Assembly: GCA_015493525.1 (NCBI GenBank)
Contig: WGCY01000015.1
Span: 62,001-126,000, forward strand
DNA: 64,000 nt
Source: Bacteroidales bacterium
GTDB lineage: Bacteria > Bacteroidota > Bacteroidia > Bacteroidales > F082
Reading direction: 5' to 3'
The notes under the pieces are model-generated. The model did no database searches. It saw only the letters and a program-made list of their open reading frames with translations, and was not told the origin of the DNA. Each line of letters opens with the position of its first letter. Positions within the stretch are counted from its first letter, which is position 1. A program made the position numbers and the translations under genes. Positions 8,567 to 16,953 of this stretch are shown here, one piece after another.

Positions 8567-8586
8567 TTGTTAAAAAACTGAATATT

Positions 8587-9783
8587 ATGTCAAAAAGAAA
8601 AATAGTTACGCTGCCCGGTGATGGTATCGGGAAAGCCGTGTTGGAGGCAGCCATCCGCGTGTTGGATGCCGCCGGGTTTGAAGCCGAATACATCGAGGGC
8701 GATATTGGATGGGAATTTTGGAAACACGAAGGGGACCCTTTGCCGGAACGCACGCTCAAGCTTCTTGAGGAGCACAAAATTGCCCTTTTCGGTGCTATCA
8801 CCTCCAAACCGAAAGATGCGGCCGCCGAAGAGCTGGACCCCGCTATGCGCGGAAAGGGACTGGTTTATTCTTCGCCCATTGTGGGGCTGCGCCAGCATTT
8901 TAACCTGGATATTTGCATGCGTCCCTGCCATACGTACAAAGGCAATCCGCTGAATTTTGTGCGCCGCGATGCCGATGGCGGCATGGAAGAACCCGAAGTG
9001 GACGTGGTCATCTTCCGGCAAAATACCGAAGGGCTGTACAGCGGCATTGAGTGGTCGGACCCACCGCAAAATGTGCATGATGCCTTTATGAGCCATCCGA
9101 AATTTGCCAAAAACTTCGGCAGTACGCCCAAAGAAGAACTTTCCATCTCGTCGCGTATTTTCACCAAAAAAGCCACCGGCCGGATTTTGCGGGCTGCTTT
9201 TGAACATGCCCGGAAATACGGGTACAAATCGGTGACGGTTTGTGAAAAGCCCAATGTGCTGCGCGAAACCTCCGGCATGATGTACAAAATGGCCATGGAG
9301 ATGCAGAAAAATGAATTTCCGGAAATCGAACTGTGGAACACCAACGTGGATGCCCAAATGATGTGGCTCACGAAAAACCCTGAAAATTACGGGGTTATCG
9401 TGGCCGGAAACCTGTTTGGCGACATTATTTCCGATGGTTTTGCCGGCCTGATTGGCGGATTGGGATTTGCCTGCTCGGCCCAGTACAACCCCGACAACGG
9501 CATCGGTGTTTTTGAACCTACCCATGGCTCGGCACCCAAGTATGCGGATTATCCTGTTTCCATCGTCAACCCGGTGGCCATGGTTGAATCGGCCTGTATG
9601 ATGCTCGATTTTATCGGTGAAAACGACAAAGCTGCTAAAATCCGGAAAGCCGTGGCCGCAGTGATTGCCGAAGGCAAAGTGCGTACTTACGATATGATGA
9701 AAATGCGCGGTAGCGCTGACGTGGTGAATGAAGGAGCCGCCTCTACGGACGAAATGGCCGATGCCATCATTGCTAGATTGTAA
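8587..9783 (+). CDS. icd: Isocitrate/isopropylmalate dehydrogenase family, likely isocitrate dehydrogenase
   Basis: A 398-residue beta-decarboxylating dehydrogenase. It opens with the typical IVTLPGDGIGKAV segment, has FRQNTEGLYSGIEW in the middle, and the signature GNLFGDIISDGFAGLIGGLG for metal and substrate binding followed by FEPTHGSAPKYA near the cofactor pocket. The enzyme oxidises and decarboxylates a 2-hydroxy acid with NAD(P)+. Isocitrate is the likelier substrate because the signature departs from the LeuB form (which has SDEAAMLTGSLG) and no leucine-biosynthesis genes are adjacent. Cofactor choice is not decided here. It is a single gene with its own candidate promoter. Confidence 0.8.
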   Translation: MSKRKIVTLPGDGIGKAVLEAAIRVLDAAGFEAEYIEGDIGWEFWKHEGDPLPERTLKLLEEHKIALFGAITSKPKDAAAEELDPAMRGKGLVYSSPIVGLRQHFNLDICMRPCHTYKGNPLNFVRRDADGGMEEPEVDVVIFRQNTEGLYSGIEWSDPPQNVHDAFMSHPKFAKNFGSTPKEELSISSRIFTKKATGRILRAAFEHARKYGYKSVTVCEKPNVLRETSGMMYKMAMEMQKNEFPEIELWNTNVDAQMMWLTKNPENYGVIVAGNLFGDIISDGFAGLIGGLGFACSAQYNPDNGIGVFEPTHGSAPKYADYPVSIVNPVAMVESACMMLDFIGENDKAAKIRKAVAAVIAEGKVRTYDMMKMRGSADVVNEGAASTDEMADAIIARL

Positions 9784-9828
9784 TTAACCATAATAATATG
9801 GAGATGCCCAAAAATACAGTAGTTTATA

Positions 9829-9933
9829 GTTCACGCAGAGTTCGCAGACGAAACGCAAAGAACGCAAAGTATTCAGTTTCCTTACTTTAACTTTGCGTAT
9901 TTTGCGCCAAATTTTTGCGTGCTTTGCGTGAAC
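9829..9933. repeat. Interspersed inverted repeat of the ACGCAAAG type, copy 1
   Basis: A 105-bp element with outer arms GTTCACGCAGAG (9829-9840) and CTTTGCGTGAAC (9922-9933), and inner repeats of ACGCAAAG on one side against CTTTGCGT on the other. A related element is at 28829-28936. The -33 box of the following gene falls inside it. Confidence 0.75.
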
Positions 9934-9943
9934 CTTACTTTTG
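9913..9943 (+). promoter_or_regulatory. Promoter for the HD-domain gene, partly inside a repeat
   Basis: TTTG (9913-9916), 19 nt, then TACTTTTG (9936-9943), 30 nt before the ATG at 9974. The -33 box lies within the inverted repeat and the -7 box just outside it. Confidence 0.6.
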
Positions 9944-9973
9944 GGATATTCCCGTTTTACAAAGAATTCCATT

Positions 9974-10525
9974 ATGAACAAAGAAGTTTTAAATCTCTGG
10001 CCTGAGCTCAAATGGATTCAAGACCAGGATCTTCGCGAAAAAACCGCCAGAACGTGGGAGCTGGCACTGGAACGGAGCGTGCTCACCGCCGATGACCTGG
10101 AACACATTCCCTTTACACTGTTGGTAGGCCCCGACCTGAAAGTTACTTTTATGGACCACAAACGGGCGGTGGTGCACATAGCCCGCGATGCCGGTGAAAA
10201 GGTCAATGCCATGTTTCACGGCGAACTGAAAGTGAACATGGATGTGCTGATTGCCGGCACCATTCTGGCCGATGTGGGAAAACTGCTGGAATACGAACTG
10301 GATAAAAACGGCAAAGCTGTTCAGGGTGCTTACGGCAAGTATTTGCGGCATCCGTTTTCAGGCGTGAGCCTGGCCGAAGAGGCCGGCGTCCCGCCGGAAG
10401 TGTGCCACATCATTGCGGCCCACGCCGGCGAAGGCAACATGGTGAAACGCACCACCGAAGCCTATATCGTGCACCACGTGGATTTTATGACTTTTCTGCC
10501 CTTTAAGGAACGGCTGGAGTTGTAG
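9974..10525 (+). CDS. HD-domain phosphohydrolase-like protein
   Basis: A 183-residue cytoplasmic protein. HD-superfamily metal-ligand blocks are visible: an early MDHKRAVVHIARDAG segment, ILADVGKLLEYE, RHPFSGVSLAEEAG, CHIIAAHAGEG and a terminal YIVHHVDF. This arrangement is that of small HD-domain hydrolases acting on nucleotides or phosphate esters; the substrate is unknown. The ATG at 9974 is preferred over upstream in-frame codons because a good promoter lies 30 nt before it. A monocistronic gene between two repeat-rich gaps. Confidence 0.72.
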   Translation: MNKEVLNLWPELKWIQDQDLREKTARTWELALERSVLTADDLEHIPFTLLVGPDLKVTFMDHKRAVVHIARDAGEKVNAMFHGELKVNMDVLIAGTILADVGKLLEYELDKNGKAVQGAYGKYLRHPFSGVSLAEEAGVPPEVCHIIAAHAGEGNMVKRTTEAYIVHHVDFMTFLPFKERLEL

Positions 10526-10533
10526 TTTCTTCT

Positions 10534-10650
10534 CCTTTCAGGTCGAACCAGACCTGAAAGGTGGTAAGACAGGTTGATATAACAAGCTATTATTTAACAT
10601 GTAAACCCTGAGCATCTCGACTTTTCAAGTCCTGATCGACTTGAAAAGTC
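10534..10650. repeat. Two perfect palindromes in tandem
   Basis: 10534-10561 has an 11-bp stem (CCTTTCAGGTC and its complement) around gaacca. 10619-10650 has a 13-bp stem (GACTTTTCAAGTC and its complement) around ctgatc. Stem sequences differ but both have six-base loops. The first hairpin may terminate the HD gene. A related stem (CCTTTCAGG) recurs at 48014-48045. Confidence 0.75.
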
Positions 10651-10679
10651 AAAGAGCATAACAAATTCGTTGTTTCTAA

Positions 10680-11726
10680 ATATTTCCCTTTGCCCGTTGC
10701 GCATGTTTCCGTACTTTTGTCTGCAACAGACAGTGCCATACCGACAAATCAGCTAAATGGGCCGCCAGTTTTGCTGCCAAATGGTGGGGAAAGAAATGGC
10801 CGCATACCTTTGGCGAAACGTTTGCCAAAGCCATAAAAGGCGACACGAATGCTGGCCACGGATTAATGCAAATCATTCACGACAGTACCACGGCCCCCAT
10901 CATCCGGGCGGCAGCCATAAAATATCTGGGGCAACAATCCGTTTCCGGCACCGCGCAAGCCCTCATCCGGCAGGAACTGAAAAATACCAATCCCATGGTG
11001 CGGAAAGAAGCGCTGGTTGCCTTTGTTCCCGTCAGCCAAAACGATTTGATTACGACATTGAGTCCCCTGCTAAAAGACACTACGCTGCTGGTGCGCATGA
11101 CGGCCACCCGCCGGCTTCTGCACAAAGGCATCGGCGAATACATTAAAGCCATGGATTATTCGGCCGATTTTGCCCCCAGCCGCCACAACCTCGGCGTGCT
11201 TTACATGAACCTGGGTCAGCTGAAAAAAGCGGAAGCCCAGTTCAGGGAAGCCCTGCGTATCGACAACAGATTTTATCCCGCTAAGGTGAACCTGGCACTG
11301 GTTTACAATAAAATGGGAGAAAACAAAAAAGCAGAAGTACTGTTGAAAGAGGTTACCCGAAACCATCCGGAACTAGCGGAATCTTTTTATTCGCTGGGGC
11401 TACTGGAAGCTGAAATGAAAAACTACCCCGCTTCGGCACATTACCTGCAACTGGCTTCGCAGAAGCTGCCCGACCGGCCACGGGTTTTCCTGAACCTCGC
11501 CAAAGTGCTCCAATACTTGCAACACCTGCCGGAAGCGGAAAAAGCTTACCAAAAAGCCTATCTGCTGGCCCCTGCCGAACCAAATTACCTCTCGGCACTC
11601 ATTGCCTTTTACCTGAAAACAGGCCAAAAGGCAAAAGCCGTTCATTACCTGAAATTATGGCTCAAAGCGCATCCCGATGACAGCGGGGCGAAAAAGCTGT
11701 TGCAAAAACTGAACGGCCAGATTTAA
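10680..11726 (+). pseudogene. 5'-truncated cytochrome c/TPR protein remnant
   Basis: From the ATG at 10866 the frame encodes 286 residues: HEAT-like repeats (about 1-95) followed by at least four tetratricopeptide repeats (about 95-280; e.g. HNLGVLYMNLGQLKKAEAQF and NYLSALIAFYLKTGQ). The same frame is open upstream to 10680 without an ATG and reads a haem-c motif CNRQCH at 10722-10739, then TDKSAKWA and WWGKKWPHTFGE. That is how the C-terminal third of Bacteroidota multihaem cytochrome/TPR proteins looks (a NACNxCHTDK haem site, then HEAT and TPR). All other haem motifs and the signal peptide are missing, and the upstream DNA is palindromic repeat. I read it as a truncated remnant, though a shortened TPR protein could still be made from 10866. 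Confidence 0.72.
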
Positions 11727-11730
11727 CTTG

Positions 11731-12758
11731 CTAGGCCTTGTGTCCCATGGTGCGGGCTGTTTTTTCAGCCACTTCATCCATCAGCTTATAGCGTTTCCGG
11801 TATTGCGAACGTTTTTGGGACTTAACTTCCGAAAGGGCTTTACGTTTGGAGATGACCGGTAGTTCAAACCATCCATCAGCCCCTTGCTGTCCGCCGGTTT
11901 CTTTCCAAAGGGCATCGTAATTGAAAGGAATGGCATGCCACCGTTGCAGGTGAATAGCATGTTTCCGGCGGTAAGCCTGAATTGCATCGCCCGCACCATA
12001 AACAGTCCCGCACCCCAGGTTGCGCACCATCTCCTGCAGGGCAAAAACAACGAAAGCTTTTGGCCGCAGGCCGTACATCAGTTTTTGGACTGTTTTAGAA
12101 AGATTTCCCATGTTTATTTCATGTCCCTGCACACAGCCAATGCGGCATGCCCATTGTTGCGGGGCCGTTTCTTCAAACGAAAAAGCAGCGGCCACAATCC
12201 GCCCGCCCAGAGCCTCAACATCAAAAGAGAGCACAAATTCGCCCTCTTTCCTGTACCTGTAATCGTACCCCAGTTTCAATGAACCCTGCTGGTCCCGGTT
12301 CATCTCAAATTTTGCCAGTTCAATCTCTTTTTTGGAGGAGAATGCCCGGAGAAGAATACCACTTTTTTCAAAAGTAAAACGGTAAGTATCGAGAATCACC
12401 TTGGTTTTGCGTCGGATATTCCATTTTATGACATATAAACGCGGAACGGCTTAATATAAAGCGTTGGCCGCTGCCGGGCTACCGGACGAAAACCGGATGA
12501 ATTGAAAAAAGCAAACCATCGGCGGGCAAAACCAGGGTGAAGCAAGGCGTGAAAAGCACTTTTCCACTGTTGTTTTTTGCGGTATTTTTCATTCTCATAA
12601 GAAAAAACCTTGTCGGCAAGCCGCCAGCCTTCTGCCGCCACCGAAAAAAGCGGAAAACTTTTACCGGAGCCCGTATCAAAAATATCCAGTTGCTCCAAAC
12701 GGGATGCTTCTGCAACTTTGTCCCTATCCCTATCCGTGTATTTTTTTCCCTCCTCCAT
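11731..12758 (-). pseudogene. Frameshifted DUF535 (VirK/YbjX) family gene
   Basis: Two minus-strand frames together make one DUF535 protein. The N-terminal part (ATG 12758 to the stop at 12426) contains SAFHALLHPGFARRWFAFF and ends PTLYIKPFRVYMS. The C-terminal part (12399 to 11731 in another frame) contains GRIVAAAFSFE, IGCVQGHE, GLRPKAFVVFALQEM and the terminal RSQYRKRYKLMDEV. Upstream of its first GTG the second frame stays open and reads YVIKWNIRRKTKVILDTY, which matches where the family continues after the KPFR block. The break is therefore a single frameshift near 12425-12440. DUF535 proteins are linked to envelope or virulence functions in Proteobacteria, but their biochemistry is unknown. 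The cause could be genuine inactivation or a sequencing indel. Confidence 0.75.
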
Positions 12759-13060
12759 CCGGTTATTTTAATTCCGGACAAATATACACTAATCTATACG
12801 TAAATTTAAAAAATACGGTGCCGGAAAAACATTCCGGGGCCATAAACCTTCACTTAACCGGTTTCAACCGGATATTACGCAAGTGCAGATAATCCCACAT
12901 TTCCTGCTTGCCGCCGCCGGTAAAAAATAGCAGGTTTAGTCCTTTTTCAGCTTGTTTTTTGCCTGTACTATTTTCCCCTGATTCTGAAATCAAGTCATTC
13001 CTTTTGCTCTCTTTGTGCCAGCCTTTGGGTTTCTTTGTGGTATTACCGAACCATCTGGTT
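12759..13060. other. 302-bp gap, nothing recognised
   Basis: No gene, clear promoter box or strong hairpin is visible. A short imperfect inverted repeat (CCGGAAA...TTCCGG) lies near 12821-12838. Confidence 0.5.
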
Positions 13061-13414
13061 TTAAATGTTTTTGTTTACCACGAGGGCAAAAAAATCATGA
13101 TCCAGCGGCAGGTAGCCCTGTTCGTAACAGAAATAATAGATTTTGCCTTCTTTGTTTTTGAACACGTGGGTGAAATACTTGAATTCAAAACCTTTGGCAA
13201 GTAACGTTTGTTTTTTAACTTTGGCTTTGCCGTGCGGATTTAATGCTTTGAGAATATGCCTGTTTTTGCGTAAACGATGGTTGATGTTACGCATGTAGGC
13301 CGTTTCATCTTTGTTGAGGCGGTTGTTATAAGTATTTCTACACTGGTCAGAACAGAACTTCTGGTCAATCCTGCCATGTAATTTTGCCCCGCACTCCAGG
13401 CAGTAACGTTCCAT
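13061..13414 (-). CDS. Small zinc-ribbon protein conserved in Bacteroidota, unknown function
   Basis: 117 residues. The N-terminus carries a CxxCG...CxxxC zinc-ribbon-like cluster (CLECGAKLHGRIDQKFCSDQC), followed by RNTYNNRLN and a basic helix, then a C-terminal region rich in Tyr and Phe with YYFCYEQGYLPL. Short proteins with this arrangement are widespread and conserved in Bacteroidota and have no assigned role; nucleic-acid binding is plausible from the zinc ribbon and basic residues. The ATG at 13414 is supported by a -7 box 17 nt upstream. Confidence 0.75.
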   Translation of the reverse strand: MERYCLECGAKLHGRIDQKFCSDQCRNTYNNRLNKDETAYMRNINHRLRKNRHILKALNPHGKAKVKKQTLLAKGFEFKYFTHVFKNKEGKIYYFCYEQGYLPLDHDFFALVVNKNI

Positions 13415-13430
13415 AACAGTTGAATTTCTT

Positions 13431-13438
13431 CAAAAGTA
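13431..13438 (-). promoter_or_regulatory. Candidate -7 box for the zinc-ribbon gene
   Basis: Minus-strand TACTTTTG, 17 nt before the ATG at 13414. No good -33 box is visible. Confidence 0.45.
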
Positions 13439-13446
13439 AGAAAATT

Positions 13447-14280
13447 TTATAAACCTGTGAGCTGTTTTGCGACCACACGGTTATCAAAAAACGTGGGAAT
13501 CAGGATGATTTTCCTTCCAGTGATAAACCCCAGGTCAGCGGCATTAACTTTTTGGCGGGTGGTATTGCTAAGGATTCTCTGCATTCCGTCCTGAGATACC
13601 AGACGGATTTCTCCCGACCAGTCAGAGACTACATATTTGCCATCTCCCAACGGGATTAAGCCGTCAATGCCGTGAGGTACACGGGCAAGGATTTCTATTT
13701 TCCCGGTTTGGGGATTGGCTTTCAGCAAATGACCGTGAGCACCGATAAGCAATTTCCCGTGTTCGGTGGTAAGTCCGTTGGCACCTTTTAGAAGTGGATC
13801 GCGACTCCAAACGTTAGGCTTTCCGTCCTTTAGGACAAAGATGACGCCCAAATCAGTATCAGTAACATAAATTTTTCCTTTCGGGCCAACGACTACATCA
13901 TTCAAAAACTTAGCACCGGGAAAGTCAATAAACCGAATGATTTTCCCATTATTGAGGTCTATCTCCGCCAGCCGGTCGATGTCTGAAACAAACAGCTTTT
14001 TTCCTTTGGTGGCCATGCCTTTGGGGGCATTCAGCCCGGTAGCCCAGCGCAGTTGGAGGATTTTGCCTGCGGCATCGAGGCGGGCAATAAACCCTTGACC
14101 GTTTTTTTCGGAGGGCTTGCCGCTGATGTTGGATACGTAAAGGGTTTTTGTTTTGGGATAATACAAAACCGATTCGGGGGTTTTGAGAACCCGGGGTGTG
14201 GCCCATACCGGTTGCAACGACTGGGCGGAAGCTGCAAGGGCAAACAACGTAATCGTAAAAAGGAGGCAAAAACGTTTCAT
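13447..14280 (-). CDS. Secreted SMP-30/NHL-type beta-propeller protein
   Basis: 277 residues with a signal peptide (about 1-19, ALAASAQ). The rest is a run of propeller blades with repeated motifs such as LYVSNISG, LFVSDIDRLAEID, KIYVTDTDLGVIF and YVVSDWSGEI. This is the SMP-30/gluconolactonase/strictosidine-synthase-like fold. Some family members are lactonases, others only bind ligands. The metal-binding residues cannot be assigned with confidence by eye, so no enzymatic role is claimed. Its stop at 13447 is 33 bp from the start of the zinc-ribbon gene. Confidence 0.75.
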   Translation of the reverse strand: MKRFCLLFTITLFALAASAQSLQPVWATPRVLKTPESVLYYPKTKTLYVSNISGKPSEKNGQGFIARLDAAGKILQLRWATGLNAPKGMATKGKKLFVSDIDRLAEIDLNNGKIIRFIDFPGAKFLNDVVVGPKGKIYVTDTDLGVIFVLKDGKPNVWSRDPLLKGANGLTTEHGKLLIGAHGHLLKANPQTGKIEILARVPHGIDGLIPLGDGKYVVSDWSGEIRLVSQDGMQRILSNTTRQKVNAADLGFITGRKIILIPTFFDNRVVAKQLTGL

Positions 14281-14385
14281 GATTTAATCGTTTAAAAATA
14301 AGCTGCGGGCTAAGGTAAGAAATTACCGGCTGCAAGACAAAGGATTTCTTCGGGCGGGGACGCCCGAAACGGTATGGAATGGAGA

Positions 14386-14482
14386 CTCGTCCGCGTCTGA
14401 AACGCGGACGTATTTATCTTTCACATTTGTAATGTATTGAGCTGTGGAAATACCTCTGCGTTACAAACGCGGAGGAGTTGTG
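14386..14482. repeat. 97-bp direct repeat, copy 1, containing two palindromes
   Basis: Nearly identical to 15023-15119: 4 differences in 97 positions, no indels. Each copy starts with a CGTCCGCGT...ACGCGGACG palindrome (14388-14410) and ends with a CCTC(T/C)GCGTT-aca-AACGCGGAGG palindrome (14453-14475), separated by 42 nt. A different palindrome (TTCGGGCG-ggga-CGCCCGAA) lies just outside at 14349-14368. Confidence 0.9.
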
Positions 14483-14488
14483 CATTTT

Positions 14489-14827
14489 TTACTTTTTATA
14501 TTTAATGGCGGTTACCCGCACAACAGTAATATCACCTTTGCCATAACAAGGGCTTCCGGATGGAATTTCATATTTGATAAAATAATCGTGTGGAAACTTC
14601 GTGTGGTCATCGAGTACGGTATTTTTTACCACATCCAAAGCCCGGAACTTTTTGCCGTTGGCGGTAAAATAATAGCCGCCACAACAGATACACATTCTTA
14701 AGTCAGAGCCTGTGAACGTAGCCCGTACCCAACCCGGTGGCGGGGTGTTTGGTTTGTTACAGGAAGCACTTAAAAGGAAAATGAGCAGAAAAGCCCAAAA
14801 CGTGAATCTCAGCATTTTTGTTTTCAT
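14489..14827 (-). CDS. Small lipoprotein with a CxCCGG motif, unknown function
   Basis: 112 residues. A lipoprotein signal peptide ends LLSASC (Cys22), followed by a Pro-rich linker and the motif MCICCGGYYF, then a compact domain with another Cys (SPCYGKG). Related short Bacteroidota lipoproteins share a CxCCGG block, which suggests metal binding or disulfides, but no function is known. The ATG at 14827 is preferred to the upstream one at 14866, because only from 14827 does the product start with a proper signal peptide. The gene sits between the two 97-bp direct repeats. Confidence 0.7.
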   Translation of the reverse strand: MKTKMLRFTFWAFLLIFLLSASCNKPNTPPPGWVRATFTGSDLRMCICCGGYYFTANGKKFRALDVVKNTVLDDHTKFPHDYFIKYEIPSGSPCYGKGDITVVRVTAIKYKK

Positions 14828-15296
14828 GACGTTATGGATATTAAACGGCCCTTGAACTACTTGCAAATATTATACCGGAATGAAAAAGAGCTGGAAAGCT
14901 GGTCGGGATTTGCCTGCCCGACCGTGTCATACAGGCGGGCAATCCCGACCTAAAGGACAAAAGGATTTATAATCCTTGTTTTCAATACATTCGGATTACA
15001 TCAACTTATGCCGGTACTTTCTCTCGTCCGCGTTTGAAACGCGGACGTATATATCTTTCACATTTGTAATGTATTGAGTTGTGGAAATACCTCCGCGTTA
15101 CAAACGCGGAGGAGTTGTGGTGAATTTGCGGTAACCGGGTGTGCGGCAATTCACGTGAGCATCCCGGTGTACTGAAACAGTATTAAATTCCCGGGACGCT
15201 CACGCCAGCACGCGTCCAAAACCCGGCGCAAGGCCGGCTCAGCGTTGAACGGTTATGATTATTTCCTTTGCTGATCTGGATTTGTAATCCCGACCG
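14828..15296. other. 469-bp gap filled with inverted and direct repeats
   Basis: No gene. In order: a long imperfect inverted repeat 14901-14950 (GGTCGGGATT... against ...AATCCCGACC), a palindrome 14961-14977 (AAGGATT-tat-AATCCTT), the second 97-bp repeat copy 15023-15119, and an inverted repeat 15154-15204 (CGTGAGCaTCCCGG against CCGGGACGCTCACG, one mismatch). Confidence 0.75.
15023..15119. repeat. 97-bp direct repeat, copy 2
   Basis: Partner of 14386-14482. The four differences include the first palindrome's loop, which here reads CGCGTT-tga-AACGCG, restoring the TT-NNN-AA centre that copy 1 lacks. Confidence 0.9.
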
Positions 15297-16643
15297 TTAC
15301 CGCTTGTTGGAACGGCGCCAAATGCGGAGCTTTTCGGCCTGTTTGATGAGTTCGTCGCGGAAATCGGGGTGGGCAATGCCGATGAGCTCTTCGGCACGCT
15401 GCCACGTGGGCTTGGGTTTGAGCCTGACGGCGCCGTACTCGGTGACGATGTAATCGACGAGCTGGCGCGGAATGGTGACAATGCTGTGCGGGGCCAGGGC
15501 GGCCATGATGCGCGATTCGAGCCTGCCTTCGCTGTTTTTATAGGTGGAATTGAGGCAGATAAAACTTTTTCCGTTTTTGGCCCACTGGCTGCCGAGTACA
15601 AAGTCGAACATGCCGCCGTTGCCCGAAACCTGGTACATACCGAGGCTTTCGCCGTTGACCTGCGCGTAGAGATCGACCTGCAGGGCGTTGTTGATGGAAA
15701 CAAAATTGTCAAGGCGGGCAATGACGCGCGGGTCGTTGGTGTAGTTGGCGGGATAGGAGGCCAGGCCGGCGTTTTGGTGAATAAAATCGTAAAGCCGCCG
15801 GCTGCCGAGGGCAAAGGTGTAGGGCACTTTGTGGCGGTCGATGGCTTTGCGGGAGCCGTTCATCACGCCGGATTCAATCATGTCGATGTAGGCATCGGAC
15901 AACATTTCGGTGTGACCGCCCAGATTTTTCAAACCGGATTGGGCAATGAGTTTGCCGACGGCGTTGGGGATACCCCCGATGCCCAGCTGGATAACGGATT
16001 CGTCCTGAATGAACGGCAGGATGTTTTCCGCAATTTTGATATCGGCTTCGGTGGGTTCGGCCGGGGGCATGGCCGCCAGCACCTGCTCGTTGGAAGCTTC
16101 GACCACAGCGGTGACCCGTGAAAGGTGCACCGACTCTTCGTTTCCGCCGTAAGCCACGGGCATGTTGGGATTGACCTCCACAATGACCACTTCAGACATT
16201 TCGATTTTGGCCATGGTTTCGGAATTTTGCAGCCCGAAGTTAAAATAGCCGTTTTGATCCATGGGGGCGGTTTGCAGCATGGTAACCTGCCGGCGGGGAC
16301 GGGCCATCCCTTCGCGGTAATAACGCGGGGCCAGGTGGTAAATGATGGGCGAATAAAAGCCCAGTCCATACTGTTTTTGCATCATCCGGTTGATTTTGCT
16401 GAAATGCCAGTCCATGTAAGTGAAAGTCTGCGGGTATTTAACGGTTTCGGGTACCGGCGGCACGGTGGTAACGGCATAGATGAGCACATCGTGCAGCTCG
16501 TTGTGGCGGTCGGCCAGTGCCTTGTCGCACAACACCGGTTTTCCGTTGAAAGCACCGTATTCGACCCGGTCGCCCGATTTTACCATTTTGACGGCTTCGG
16601 GGGCCGTCATAAGTTTTTGCTGATAATCTTTCTGTATGTCCAT
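15297..16643 (-). CDS. Acetyl-CoA hydrolase/CoA-transferase family protein (cat1/4-hydroxybutyrate CoA-transferase type)
   Basis: 448 residues, two linked family-I CoA-transferase domains. Visible blocks are QLGIGGIPNAVGK, GGHTEMLSDAYIDMIESG, ALGSRRLYDF and the C-terminal YQVSGNGGMFDFVLGS, the CoA-binding glycine-rich region seen in succinyl-CoA:acetate, butyryl-CoA:acetate and 4-hydroxybutyrate CoA-transferases. It swaps CoA between acyl-CoA and acetate or a similar acid in the cytoplasm; the acid pair is not decided. The frame extends to 16769, but the ATG at 16643 begins the conserved MDIQKDYQQKL start and follows a promoter box and palindrome. It stands alone between repeat-rich DNA and the divergent peroxiredoxin gene. 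Confidence 0.85.
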   Translation of the reverse strand: MDIQKDYQQKLMTAPEAVKMVKSGDRVEYGAFNGKPVLCDKALADRHNELHDVLIYAVTTVPPVPETVKYPQTFTYMDWHFSKINRMMQKQYGLGFYSPIIYHLAPRYYREGMARPRRQVTMLQTAPMDQNGYFNFGLQNSETMAKIEMSEVVIVEVNPNMPVAYGGNEESVHLSRVTAVVEASNEQVLAAMPPAEPTEADIKIAENILPFIQDESVIQLGIGGIPNAVGKLIAQSGLKNLGGHTEMLSDAYIDMIESGVMNGSRKAIDRHKVPYTFALGSRRLYDFIHQNAGLASYPANYTNDPRVIARLDNFVSINNALQVDLYAQVNGESLGMYQVSGNGGMFDFVLGSQWAKNGKSFICLNSTYKNSEGRLESRIMAALAPHSIVTIPRQLVDYIVTEYGAVRLKPKPTWQRAEELIGIAHPDFRDELIKQAEKLRIWRRSNKR

Positions 16644-16666
16644 TGTTCTTTGGTTTAAAAATATTT

Positions 16667-16696
16667 TATTACGCAGGCGTAATATCTGCAAATTTA
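16667..16696 (-). promoter_or_regulatory. Promoter -7 box with an overlapping-start palindromic operator candidate
   Basis: On the minus strand TAAATTTG (16696-16689) matches TAnnTTTG. Immediately downstream lies a perfect palindrome, TATTACGC-ag-GCGTAATA (16667-16684), about where transcription would start and 24 bp before the ATG at 16643. Position and symmetry suggest a repressor operator controlling the CoA-transferase gene. Confidence 0.5.
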
Positions 16697-16911
16697 AAAA
16701 AGGGCAGGAAAGGATGAACCGTTTATTGGAATTTTTAAGACGGCTTCCATCCTTGTAAAGTGTTAACAACTTTTGTACTAAAAAACGGATATGGTATATT
16801 AAATCTACCTAAAGGTTTGAAAATGATTTTTGTACAAGGTGCCTGCAGGGGTGAAAAATGATTTTTTCAGTTTATTTTCAGGGGTTTTCCCTCCTTATTT
16901 AAAATAATTCT
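16697..16911. other. Divergent intergenic region between CoA-transferase and peroxiredoxin genes
   Basis: Together with the flanking sites this makes a 310-bp gap. AT-rich, no gene. It should contain upstream elements for both divergent promoters. No OxyR-like or other known operator is recognised. Confidence 0.4.
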
Positions 16912-16919
16912 TAATTTTG
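16912..16919 (+). promoter_or_regulatory. Candidate -7 box for the peroxiredoxin gene
   Basis: TAATTTTG, 34 nt before the ATG at 16954, in an AT-rich leader. No good -33 TTTG at the standard distance. Confidence 0.45.
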
Positions 16920-16953
16920 CAGCAAACAAAATAATCATTAAAAACAGAACATC

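Noticed and set aside
8590-9525. 311-codon minus-strand open frame
   Set aside because: Antisense to the isocitrate dehydrogenase gene, whose motifs are unambiguous.
12426-12758. 110-residue frame considered as an independent small gene
   Set aside because: Its sequence is the N-terminal part of DUF535 and the next frame continues the family, so it was merged into one frameshifted gene.
15369-16121. 250-codon plus-strand open frame
   Set aside because: Antisense to the CoA-transferase gene; no family features.
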